64,000 nt of DNA from Nocardioides gansuensis. GTDB lineage: Bacteria > Actinomycetota > Actinomycetes > Propionibacteriales > Nocardioidaceae. Below the pieces are notes generated by a model, which did no database searches, was not told where the DNA came from, and saw only the letters and a list, made by a program, of their open reading frames with translations. Location of the stretch: NCBI RefSeq assembly GCF_003076135.1, contig NZ_QDGZ01000001.1:496001-560000 (forward strand), written 5' to 3'. Position numbers and translations under genes: made by a program. Below are positions 27,137 through 34,657 of the stretch, in pieces. Numbering within the stretch: position 1 is the stretch's first letter; every line of letters begins with the position of its first letter.

Positions 27137-28141
27137 ATGAAGGTTCTCGTGACCGGCGGTGCCGGCTACATCGGTTCGATCACCGCCAAGGCCCTCGAGG
27201 AGGCGGGCCACACGCCCGTCATCCTCGACTCGCTGCTCACTGGGCCGCGCGTCTTCGTCAAGGACCGGATCTTCTACGAGGGCGACATCGCCGACCGCGA
27301 GCTGCTCGCCCGCATCGTCGACGAGCACCCCGACATCGAGGCCACGATCCACATGGCCGCGCGCATCGTCGTGCCGGAGTCGATGGAGCTGCCCTACGAG
27401 TACTACCGGGACAACGTCGCCAAGTCGCTCGAGCTCTTCGACCAGCTGCTCGCGCTCGGCAAGACGCGGGTGCTGTTCTCCTCGTCGGCGTCGCTCTACG
27501 CCATGAAGGACTCCTTCGAGGTGACCGAGCAGGACCCGCTCGCCCCGAACTCGCCCTACGCCCGCACCAAGATGATGATGGAGCAGGTGCTGCAGGACAT
27601 GGCGTCCGCGACCGACCTCCGCGGGATCATCCTGCGCTACTTCAACCCGATCGGCTCCGACCCCGACCTCGAGTGCGGCATCTACGTCAAGGAGCCCTCG
27701 CACGTGCTCGGCCAGCTGGTGATGGCCGCCCGGGGGCTGAAGCCGCAGTTCACCATCACCGGCACCGAGCACCCGACCCGCGACGGGACGGGCATCCGCG
27801 ACTACATCCACGTGTGGGACCTCGCCCGCGCCCACGTCCGCGCGGTCGAGCGCTTCGACAGCGTGCTCGCCCGGGTGGACGCGCCGTCGGCCGTCATCAA
27901 CGTCGGCCGCGGCGACGGCGTCACCGTCCGCGAGCTGGTCGCCGCCTTCGAGCGGGTCTCCGGGTCCAAGGTGCCGATCGGGGAGGCCCCGCCGCGTCCC
28001 GGCGACGCGGTCGGCGCCTACGCCAACGTCGACCGCTCCCGCGAGCTGCTCGACTGGGAGGCCGAGCTGTCGATCGACGACGCGATCGCCTCGGCGCTGG
28101 CCTGGGGTGAGAAGCGCAAGGAGATCCTGGGGTACGAGTGA
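27137..28141 (+). CDS. galE: UDP-glucose 4-epimerase-like enzyme
   Basis: A 334-residue extended SDR: MKVLVTGGAGYIGSITAKAL, IHMAARIVVPESM, LFSSSASLYAMK, and NSPYARTKMMMEQVL with the catalytic Tyr/Lys, then ILRYFNPIGSDPDLECG and RDGTGIRDYIHVWDLA. The GTGIRDYIHV and RYFNPIGSD motifs are typical of GalE, which interconverts UDP-glucose and UDP-galactose. The Ser-Ala-Ser-Leu-Tyr segment differs from the usual SSATVYG, so substrate identity is less certain. The 3' end is 43 nt before the gpgS start on the same strand. Confidence 0.85.
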   Translation: MKVLVTGGAGYIGSITAKALEEAGHTPVILDSLLTGPRVFVKDRIFYEGDIADRELLARIVDEHPDIEATIHMAARIVVPESMELPYEYYRDNVAKSLELFDQLLALGKTRVLFSSSASLYAMKDSFEVTEQDPLAPNSPYARTKMMMEQVLQDMASATDLRGIILRYFNPIGSDPDLECGIYVKEPSHVLGQLVMAARGLKPQFTITGTEHPTRDGTGIRDYIHVWDLARAHVRAVERFDSVLARVDAPSAVINVGRGDGVTVRELVAAFERVSGSKVPIGEAPPRPGDAVGAYANVDRSRELLDWEAELSIDDAIASALAWGEKRKEILGYE

Positions 28142-28184
28142 CTCCGGGCTCGCGTGCGGTGTTGCCGGCGAAGAAGCTGCCGGC

Positions 28185-29090
28185 GTGATCACCCACCACT
28201 GGGACGACTGGACGCTCGACGAGCTGCTCGCCGCCAAGGGCGACACCAGCGTCAGCCTCGTGGTGCCGGCGCGCAACGAGGCCGCCACGGTCGGTGCCGT
28301 GGTGACCCGCGTGCGTGAGGCGCTCGTGGACACCGTCGAGCTGCTCGACGAGATCGTGGTGATCGACAGCGACAGCACCGACGCGACGTACGACGTGGCG
28401 AGCGACGCGGGCGCGCTCGTGCACCGCTCCGCGGAGATCCGCCCCGACCTCGGCTCGCATCCCGGGAAGGGCGAGGCCATGTGGAAGTCGCTCTTCGTCA
28501 CCCGCGGGGAGCTGATGGTCTTCATGGACGCCGACCTGCTCGACTGGGACACGCACTTCGTGCCCGGGCTGCTCGGCCCGCTGCTCACGGCGCCGTCGGT
28601 GTCGCTGGTGAAGGGCTTCTACGAGCGGCCCGGGGTGTCCGGTGCGCTGGACGGCGGACGGGTCACCGAGCTCGTCGCGCGGCCGCTGATCGCCCTCGAG
28701 TGGCCGGCCCTGGCCGGGCTGGTCCAGCCGCTGGCGGGGGAGTGGGCGGTGCGCCGGTCGCTCTTCGGCTCGCTCTCGGTGCCGACCGGCTACGGCGTCG
28801 AGATCGCCGCGCTGATCGACACCGTGCGGCTGCACGGCGAGTCCGCCATCGCCCAGGTCGACCTGGGCCGCCGGGCCCACCGGCACCAGGCGCTGCTCGA
28901 CCTGGGCGGGATGGCGACGCAGGTGCTGGGCGCCGTCGCTCGCCGCTCCTCGGCTGGTCGAGCGGAGTTGAGAGCCCCCGACTCGGTGACGCTGCGGCAG
29001 TGGCGCACCGTCGACGGCCGCCCGACGCCGTCCGATCGGGAGGTGGCGCTGGCCGAGCGCCCACCTGCCGCCGACTACGGTGCGCCGTGA
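28185..29090 (+). CDS. gpgS: Glucosyl-3-phosphoglycerate synthase
   Basis: A 301-residue GT81/GT-A glycosyltransferase: VSLVVPARNEAATVGAVV, VVIDSDSTDATYDVA, HPGKGEAMWKSLFVTRGELMVFMDADL (the DAD metal site), FYERP and GEWAVRRSLF are GpgS signatures. It transfers glucose from a nucleotide donor to 3-phosphoglycerate, opening glucosylglycerate or methylglucose-lipopolysaccharide synthesis. GTG 28185 has no strong ribosome binding site. A half copy of the palindromic repeat (28950-28976) is read in frame near the C-terminus (RRSSAGRAELRAP). The stop overlaps folP2 (TGATG), the same pairing as Rv1208-Rv1207. Confidence 0.9.
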   Translation: MITHHWDDWTLDELLAAKGDTSVSLVVPARNEAATVGAVVTRVREALVDTVELLDEIVVIDSDSTDATYDVASDAGALVHRSAEIRPDLGSHPGKGEAMWKSLFVTRGELMVFMDADLLDWDTHFVPGLLGPLLTAPSVSLVKGFYERPGVSGALDGGRVTELVARPLIALEWPALAGLVQPLAGEWAVRRSLFGSLSVPTGYGVEIAALIDTVRLHGESAIAQVDLGRRAHRHQALLDLGGMATQVLGAVARRSSAGRAELRAPDSVTLRQWRTVDGRPTPSDREVALAERPPAADYGAP

Positions 29091-29971
29091 TGACACTGGA
29101 GACCCTGCGGCCCTTCCGCCTCGGCCGCCACCGCTTCGGCGAGGACGCCACCGTGATGATGGCGATCGTCAACCGCACGCCCGACTCCTTCTACGACAAG
29201 GGCGCCACCTGGGCCGAGTCCGCCGCCTTCGACCGGGTGCGCCTCGTCGTCGAGCAGGGCGCGGAGATGGTCGACATCGGCGGCATCAAGGCCGCCCCCG
29301 GCGCCGAGATCTCCGTGGCCGAGGAGAAGGCGCGGGTGGTTGACTTCGTGGCGCGGGTGCGCGAGGAGCACCCGCACGTCGTCATCTCCGTCGACACGTG
29401 GCGGGCCGAGGTCGCGGACGCCGTGTGCGCCGTCGGAGCCGACGTACTCAACGACGCCTGGGGCGGCGCCGACCCCGAGCTCGTCGACGTCGCCGCCGCC
29501 CACGACGTCTCGATCGTCTGCACGCACACCGGCGGGGTGCGGGTGCGGACGCGGCCGCACCGCATCGAGTACGACGACGTCGTCGCCGCCGTCCTCCACG
29601 ACACCCTCGCCTACGCCGACCGCGCCGTGGCCGCGGGCGTCGATCCCGAGGCGGTGGTGATCGACCCGGCGCACGACTTCGGCAAGAACACCTTCCACTC
29701 GCTCGAGGTGACGCGCCGGCTGGGCGAGCTGGTCGCCACCGGGTGGCCGGTGCTGGTGTCGCTGTCCAACAAGGACTTCGTCGGCGAGACCCTCGACCAG
29801 CCGGTCGGGTCGCGGCTCGTCGGGACACTGGCCGCGACGTCGGTGTGCGCGCTCGCGGGAGCCCGGGTCTACCGGGTTCACGAGGTCGTGGAGACCCGGC
29901 AGACCGTCGACATGGTGTGGACGATCGCGGGGCGACGGCCGCCGGCTCGGGCGATCAGGGGGCTGGCGTGA
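29090..29971 (+). CDS. folP2: Dihydropteroate synthase-like protein FolP2
   Basis: A 293-residue TIM barrel: VMMAIVNRTPDSFYDKGATW (pterin site), VDIGGIKAAPG, ISVDTWRAEVADA, LNDAWGGADPEL and VIDPAHDFGKNTFHSLEVTRRL. Typical DHPS has GGxSTRPGA and DPGxGFGK loops; here they read GGIKAAPGA and DPAHDFGK, as in the mycobacterial FolP2 group, which lacks normal DHPS activity by published reports. It lies directly after gpgS, as in mycobacteria, and is coupled to the next gene by GTGA. A role linked to glucosylglycerate metabolism is possible. Confidence 0.88.
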   Translation: MTLETLRPFRLGRHRFGEDATVMMAIVNRTPDSFYDKGATWAESAAFDRVRLVVEQGAEMVDIGGIKAAPGAEISVAEEKARVVDFVARVREEHPHVVISVDTWRAEVADAVCAVGADVLNDAWGGADPELVDVAAAHDVSIVCTHTGGVRVRTRPHRIEYDDVVAAVLHDTLAYADRAVAAGVDPEAVVIDPAHDFGKNTFHSLEVTRRLGELVATGWPVLVSLSNKDFVGETLDQPVGSRLVGTLAATSVCALAGARVYRVHEVVETRQTVDMVWTIAGRRPPARAIRGLA

Positions 29972-30501
29972 GGGTCGTCGTCGTGCCGCCGGTGCCGGCG
30001 CTGCTCTCGCGCTACGCGTCGCTCACCGATCCCGTCCCCGAGCTGCGTGCGGCCTGTGTCTCCGCGGTGGCGTGGCTGGTCGAGCACGACGACGCGCGGA
30101 TCGTGGCGGCGGACGACCAGGCCCGCCGCATCGGCGAAGAGCTGCTCGCGCAAGGCCTCGCTGGTCGAGTAGCGAGCGCCAGCGAGCGTATCGAGACCCG
30201 TATCGAGACCGGGAACATCCTCGTGATGGCCAACGGCTCGGCCCGGCGGTCCGAGAAGGCGCCGGGACACCTCGACGAGCGGTCGTTCGGCTTCGACTCC
30301 GAGGTCGAGGCCGCGCTGGCGGCGGGCGATGCCGCTGCGCTCGGCGGGCTCGACGCCCGCCTGGGTGCCGAGCTGCTCGCGTCCGGGATCGGCGCGCTGG
30401 CGACTCTTGCCGACCTCACGGTCACGCGTGCTGTGATGGACTACGCCGACGACCCGTTCGGCGTTCGCTACTGGGTGGTGAGGTGGGAATGCGCGTCTTG
30501 A
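29968..30501 (+). CDS. Class III extradiol dioxygenase (LigB)-like protein, shortened
   Basis: A 177-residue protein. The N-terminus VRVVVVPPVPALLSRYASL and C-terminal NGSARRSEKAPGHLDERSFGFD with FGVRYWVVRW resemble actinobacterial LigB-like proteins, which as I recall are usually above 220 residues. The central segment is missing, and at that point (residues 65-82) lies a palindromic repeat read in frame (AGRVASASERIETRIETG). The residual protein may be non-functional or a shortened fold. GTG 29968 overlaps the folP2 stop; the gene overlaps the RibD-type gene downstream. Confidence 0.65.
   Translation: MRVVVVPPVPALLSRYASLTDPVPELRAACVSAVAWLVEHDDARIVAADDQARRIGEELLAQGLAGRVASASERIETRIETGNILVMANGSARRSEKAPGHLDERSFGFDSEVEAALAAGDAAALGGLDARLGAELLASGIGALATLADLTVTRAVMDYADDPFGVRYWVVRWECAS
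30161..30210. repeat. Palindromic repeat inside the LigB-like gene
   Basis: CTGGTCGAGTAGCGAGCGCC at the left and CGTATCGAGACC at the right are the standard ends; the right end is duplicated (CGTATCGAGACC GG). The element is translated in frame in the middle of the LigB-like protein, where homologues have unrelated sequence. Confidence 0.75.
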
Positions 30502-31202
30502 TGGGGCCGGCCGGAGACCCGGTGGTCGAGGAGGGCGCGGAGCCTTCGTCCCGAGAGCACCTGGCTGCCCTCTACTCCCGTCCCGAGGGCCATGACGGGC
30601 CGTGGCTGCGGGTGAACTTCGTGGCCACCGCCGACGGCGCCGCGCAGGGCGAGGACGGGCGCAGCGGCACGATCAACAACGCGGCGGACAAGAAGGTCTT
30701 CGTCGCGCTCCGCCGCCTGGCCGACGTCCTCATCGTGGGGGCCGGGACACTGCGGACCGAGGAATACCGGCCCACCTCCATCCCGCTCGTCGTCGTGAGC
30801 CGGTCGGGTCGCGTGCCCGACACGCTGTGCTCGGCCGAGCCGGGCCGCGTGCTGATGGCGACGTGTGCCAACGCTCCCGGGCTCGCCGAGGCATGCGAGA
30901 CCCTCGGGGAGGAGCACGTGCTCGTGCTCGGCGAGAACGAGGTGCACTTCCTCGACCTCAAGGCGGCGCTGGCCGACCGCGGCTGGGTCGAGCAGCTCTC
31001 CGAGGGCGGGCCACACCTCCTGCACGCGATGCTGGCCGCCGGCGTCGTCGACGAGCTGTGCCTCACGATCACGCCGCGGCTGATCGCCGGCGCCCACCTG
31101 CGCATCGTCGAGGGCCAGCCGCTCGACGTACCGCTCGAGCCGACCCTCCTCCTCGAGGAGGACGGCACGTTCCTCGGCCGCTGGCGCGTAAGAGGGGAAT
31201 GA
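30489..31202 (+). CDS. RibD C-terminal-domain reductase (pyrimidine reductase family)
   Basis: A 237-residue dihydrofolate-reductase-fold protein: PWLRVNFVATADGAAQGEDGRSGTINNAADKKVF is the RibD reductase start, with VLIVGAGTLRTEEY, EQLSEGGPHLLHAMLAAGVVDELCLTITPRLI near the end. These proteins reduce deaminated flavin precursors or, as for Rv2671, dihydrofolate-type substrates using NADPH. After folP2 a folate or pterin role is attractive (inference). ATG 30489 overlaps the previous gene by 13 bp; ATG 30501 (TGATG) is a close alternative. The stop is coupled to the MFS gene. Confidence 0.88.
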   Translation: MRVLMGPAGDPVVEEGAEPSSREHLAALYSRPEGHDGPWLRVNFVATADGAAQGEDGRSGTINNAADKKVFVALRRLADVLIVGAGTLRTEEYRPTSIPLVVVSRSGRVPDTLCSAEPGRVLMATCANAPGLAEACETLGEEHVLVLGENEVHFLDLKAALADRGWVEQLSEGGPHLLHAMLAAGVVDELCLTITPRLIAGAHLRIVEGQPLDVPLEPTLLLEEDGTFLGRWRVRGE

Positions 31203-32560
31203 CCCCCCGCGGATGGGCGTTGCCGATGGACGTGGCCCAGCCAGACGACTCCCGACGCATCTCGCTGCTGCTGGGACTCCTCTTCGGGCTGGCCGGCATG
31301 GGCTCCTCCTCCGCCGCGATCGCCCTGCCGCTGATGGCTCCCGATCTCGGGGTGAGCGTCGGCGTCGCGGCCTGGACGATCAGCCTCTACGTGCTCATGC
31401 TCGCCGTGACGACCGCGGTCTACGGCCGCGTCTCCGACCTGGTCGGCGTGCGCCTGCCGCTGCTCTTCGGTGTCCTCCTGATGACGGCCGGGGCGCTGAC
31501 GGCGGCCGTGGCGCCGTCGTACTCCGTGCTCCTCGTCGCCCGGCTCTTCCAGGGAGCCGGCGCCGCTGCCGTCCCGACCCTCGGCATCGCGGCGCTGAGC
31601 GTCCGGTACGACGGGGCCGTGCGCGGCCTGGCCCTGGGCCGGCTCGCCGGTATGGCCGCGGCGGTCAGCTGTCTGGGCCCGCTGGTCGGTGGCGGAGTGG
31701 AGCACGTCTTCGGCTGGCGGGCAGTCATGGCGCTGCCCGTCCTCGGCCTGCTCGTGATCCCCTTCGTGTGGCGGGCCCTGACGGGTGAGGGCACCGGCGC
31801 GAGCCTGGACATCCTCGGCGCCGTGCTCGTCGCGCTGACGTCGGCGGGGCTGGTGCTGCTGGTCCAGTCGCCGTCGACGGGGCTGGCCGTGGCGCTCCTC
31901 GGAGGGCTGCTGCTGGTGATCGGGACGCCGCTCGTCGCGCGCCGGGTGCGGCGACGTCCGCACGGCTTCCTGCCCGTGTCCGTCATCCGCAACGGGACGG
32001 TGGTGCGCTCGGCTCTCGCGGCGGCCGCCGTGCCGGCGGCGTGGTTCGCGCTGCTCGTCGGTGTGCCGGCCGTGCTGGTCGACGCCGGCTGGGAGCCCTG
32101 GGAGGTGGGGCTGGTGCTCCTGCCCAGCGCGGCGTTCGCGCTGTTCGTGCCGCGGTTCGCCGGACCCATGATGGAGCGGATCGGGCCGGCCCGGGTGCTG
32201 GCCCTCTCCGGTGTGATCGCGTCGGCCGCCATGGTCGTCGCCGCCCTCGGCACCTGGTGGCTGTCCGTCATGCCGCTGGCGCTGTCGGTGGTGTGCGTGA
32301 CGATCGCCTTCGGGATGGGACAGCCGGCCCTGAGCGCGGCCGTCGGTGGAGCAGTCGAGCTGGACGTGCGGGGTGTGGCTCTGGGCGTGGCGACACTGCT
32401 CTTCCTAGTCGGCGGCAGCGTGGGCTCAGCGGTCGTCGCCGGCCTGGGCGAGGTGATCGGCGTCCCGGGGAGCCTGGCCGTGCTCGCCGTCCTGCCGCTA
32501 CTCGGCCTGGTGGCGCTGGTGCCGGAGCTGCGGCGACAGCCTGCGGGTGTACGCGACTGA
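31199..32560 (+). CDS. MFS transporter, multidrug-type
   Basis: A 453-residue permease with about 14 hydrophobic segments. The loop after helix 2 reads YGRVSDLVGVRLPLLFG, the MFS motif A region, and ARLFQGAGAAAVPTLGIAAL is the helix-4/5 stretch of the DHA2 drug:proton antiporters. It probably exports a hydrophobic compound. ATG 31199 overlaps the RibD-type stop (ATGA) and has AGAGGGG 2 nt upstream; M10 (31226) is an alternative. It is the last gene of the gpgS-folP2 operon. It faces the acyl-CoA dehydrogenase, with a 62-nt gap in which nothing is seen. Confidence 0.85.
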   Translation: MTPRGWALPMDVAQPDDSRRISLLLGLLFGLAGMGSSSAAIALPLMAPDLGVSVGVAAWTISLYVLMLAVTTAVYGRVSDLVGVRLPLLFGVLLMTAGALTAAVAPSYSVLLVARLFQGAGAAAVPTLGIAALSVRYDGAVRGLALGRLAGMAAAVSCLGPLVGGGVEHVFGWRAVMALPVLGLLVIPFVWRALTGEGTGASLDILGAVLVALTSAGLVLLVQSPSTGLAVALLGGLLLVIGTPLVARRVRRRPHGFLPVSVIRNGTVVRSALAAAAVPAAWFALLVGVPAVLVDAGWEPWEVGLVLLPSAAFALFVPRFAGPMMERIGPARVLALSGVIASAAMVVAALGTWWLSVMPLALSVVCVTIAFGMGQPALSAAVGGAVELDVRGVALGVATLLFLVGGSVGSAVVAGLGEVIGVPGSLAVLAVLPLLGLVALVPELRRQPAGVRD

Positions 32561-32622
32561 ACGCCCACCAGCTCGAGGCGCTCACCGCCAACCTGAACGC
32601 GATCAACCGGCGCTACAAGGCG

Positions 32623-33783
32623 CTAGCGCACGACGCCGGAGTTGTCGACGGCGAGGGAGCGGGAGATGACCATCCGCTGGATCTGGTTGGTGCCCTCGAA
32701 GATCTGCATCACCTTGGCCTCGCGCATGTAGCGCTCGACGGGGAAGTCGCGGGTGTAGCCGTAACCGCCGAGGACCTGGACGGCGTCGGTGGTCACCTTC
32801 ATCGCGTTGTCGGTGGCGACGAGCTTGGCGATCGACGCCTCGCGGGAGTAGGGCAGGCCGGCGTCCTTGAGGCGCGCCGCGTGGAGGGTGGTCGCGCGTG
32901 CCGACTGCACGGCGGCCTCCATGTCGGCGAGCACGAAGGCCAGGCCCTGGTGCTCAATGATCGGCTTGCCGAAGGTCTCCCGCTCGCGGGCGTAGGCGAC
33001 CGCGTTGTCGAGCGCGCCCTGCGCCAGTCCGGTCGCGACCGCCGCGATGCCGAGGCGTCCGGAGTCGAGGCCGGCTAGGGCGATCCGCAGGCCCTCGCCC
33101 TCGGCGCCGAGGCGGCGGGTGGCGGGGATGCGTACGTCGTCGAGGCGCACCGTCGCGGTCGTCGAGCCCGTGAGACCCATCTTCCGCTCCGGAGGGTCGG
33201 CACTGAGCCCGGGCGTGTCCGCGGGGATCAGGAAGCAGGAGATCCCGTTGCGGTCGTCGGAGGTGCGGGCCATCACCTTGTAGAAGTCGGCGTGGCCGCC
33301 GTGGGTCGTCCAGGCCTTCGCGCCGTTGAGGACGTAGTCGTCTCCGTCGCGCCGCGCCGTGGTCTTCATCGCGGCAGGGTCGGAGCCGGCGTGCGCCTCG
33401 GAGAGGCAATAGGCGCCGAGCAGCGAGCCGCCGAGCATCTCGGGCAGCCACTCGGCGCGCTGCTCGTCGGTGCCGAAGTAGGCCAGCCCGAAGCACGACA
33501 GCGCATGCACCGAGACCCCCACCCCCACGGACGACCAGACGGCGGCGATCTCCTCGAGCACCTGGAGGTAGACCTCGTAGGGCTGGCCCCCGCCGCCGTG
33601 CTCCTCGGGGTAGGGCAGCCCCAGCAGTCCGGCGTCGCCGAGCAGCCGGAAGACGTCGCGTGGGAACGTCTCGGTGGCCTCCGCCTCGGCCGATCTCGGG
33701 GCCAGCTCACGGGTGGCGATGTCGCGGACCAGCTTGATGAGCTCGGTGGCTTCCTCGGTCGGCATGACACGACTGGCAGGCAT
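32623..33783 (-). CDS. Acyl-CoA dehydrogenase
   Basis: A 386-residue acyl-CoA dehydrogenase. GAYCLSEAHAGSDPAAMKTTA is signature 1 (FAD binding), DRNGISCFLIPADTPGL and RKMGLTGSTTATV follow, and QVLGGYGYTRDFPVERYMREAKVMQIFEGTNQIQR is signature 2, where the Glu of FEGTNQIQ is the usual catalytic base. It oxidises an acyl-CoA to the trans-2-enoyl-CoA and passes electrons to ETF. The branched or short chain is likely, as IcmF (isobutyryl/n-butyryl-CoA) is next door. ATG 33783 gives the expected length. Confidence 0.93.
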   Translation of the reverse strand: MPASRVMPTEEATELIKLVRDIATRELAPRSAEAEATETFPRDVFRLLGDAGLLGLPYPEEHGGGGQPYEVYLQVLEEIAAVWSSVGVGVSVHALSCFGLAYFGTDEQRAEWLPEMLGGSLLGAYCLSEAHAGSDPAAMKTTARRDGDDYVLNGAKAWTTHGGHADFYKVMARTSDDRNGISCFLIPADTPGLSADPPERKMGLTGSTTATVRLDDVRIPATRRLGAEGEGLRIALAGLDSGRLGIAAVATGLAQGALDNAVAYARERETFGKPIIEHQGLAFVLADMEAAVQSARATTLHAARLKDAGLPYSREASIAKLVATDNAMKVTTDAVQVLGGYGYTRDFPVERYMREAKVMQIFEGTNQIQRMVISRSLAVDNSGVVR

Positions 33784-33792
33784 GGGTGGTAC

Positions 33793-34554
33793 CTATCTCT
33801 CCAGGGACGAATGGGCGGCGACGAGCGAGGGCCCGTACCAGGTCATCAGCCGGCCGCTCACCAGCTCGACGGGTGTGCGGGGGAACGCCTCGGGCCCGTC
33901 GGTCTCGGTGAAGACGTAGGGCTCGTCGGGCAGCAGGACGGCGTCGGCGTCGGCGCCGTCGATCGCCTCGAGATCGGCGTGCGGGTAGCGCTCGCCGTCG
34001 GGGTTGTGCGCCGGCAGCTCCCACACGTTCACCATGCCCAGCCGCCGCAGCAGGTCGCCCGTGAACGTCCGGGCGCCCACCACCATCCACGGGTCACGCC
34101 AGATCGGCACGACCACGCGGCGTACGACGGGGGGCAGGGCGCCGCACCACAACGACCGCGCCTCGGCGAGCCAGGGCGGCCGCTGCCAGCCGAGTGCCTC
34201 GTCGAAGAGCCGCTCCATCGACTCGACGGCCTGCGGCACGCTCTGGATGTCGGTCACCCAGACCGGCACGCCGGCCTCGCGGAGGCGGCGCACGTCGAGC
34301 TCGCGGTTCTCCTCCTTGTTGGCGACGACGAGGTCGGGGGCGAGGTCGACGATCGCGCGGACGTCGGGGTTCTTGGTGCCGCGGACCCGCGGCACGTCGA
34401 GGTCCGCCGGGTGCGTGCACCACTCGGTGGCGGCGACCAGCCGGTCTGCTCCGACGCTGGCCAGCGCCTCGGTGAGGGAGGGGACGAGGCTTACGACGCG
34501 GCGTACCTGGGCTGTCAGCTGGACGGCGGTTCCCAGGTCGTCGACTGTGGTCAC
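33793..34554 (-). CDS. Helical-backbone metal receptor (BtuF/cobalamin-binding-like) protein
   Basis: A 253-residue periplasmic-binding-protein-fold domain: RVVSLVPSLTEALASVGADRLVAATEWCTHPAD is the BtuF-type N-terminus, with LAPDLVVANKEENR and VWVTDIQSVPQAVESMERL. Such proteins bind cobalamin or ferric siderophores, but this one has no signal peptide or lipobox, so a cytoplasmic role is likely. Its neighbours IcmF (B12-dependent) and the acyl-CoA dehydrogenase suggest cobalamin. GTG 34554 is chosen on homology; ATG 34665 would overlap the icmF stop and add 37 repeat-encoded residues. Confidence 0.8.
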   Translation of the reverse strand: MTTVDDLGTAVQLTAQVRRVVSLVPSLTEALASVGADRLVAATEWCTHPADLDVPRVRGTKNPDVRAIVDLAPDLVVANKEENRELDVRRLREAGVPVWVTDIQSVPQAVESMERLFDEALGWQRPPWLAEARSLWCGALPPVVRRVVVPIWRDPWMVVGARTFTGDLLRRLGMVNVWELPAHNPDGERYPHADLEAIDGADADAVLLPDEPYVFTETDGPEAFPRTPVELVSGRLMTWYGPSLVAAHSSLER

Positions 34555-34555
34555 G

Positions 34556-34655
34556 TCTCGACGCGCCCGTCGATCGGGCTCGCAGGCTCGCCCGACCGGG
34601 GCTTGCTCGACCTCTTCGCCCGACGCGCTGCGCTCGCAGGCTCGCGCATCGCTGG
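34556..34655. repeat. Cluster of repeat-derived sequence between icmF and the receptor gene
   Basis: The stretch holds related GC-rich motifs (GTCTCGACGCGCCCG, GGCTCGCAGGCTCGCC, TTGCTCGACCTCTTCG, GCGCTGCGCTCGCAGG) that resemble broken copies of the palindromic repeat. It is open in the frame of the receptor gene and may add an N-terminal tail if ATG 34665 is used. Confidence 0.5.
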
Positions 34656-34657
34656 GC

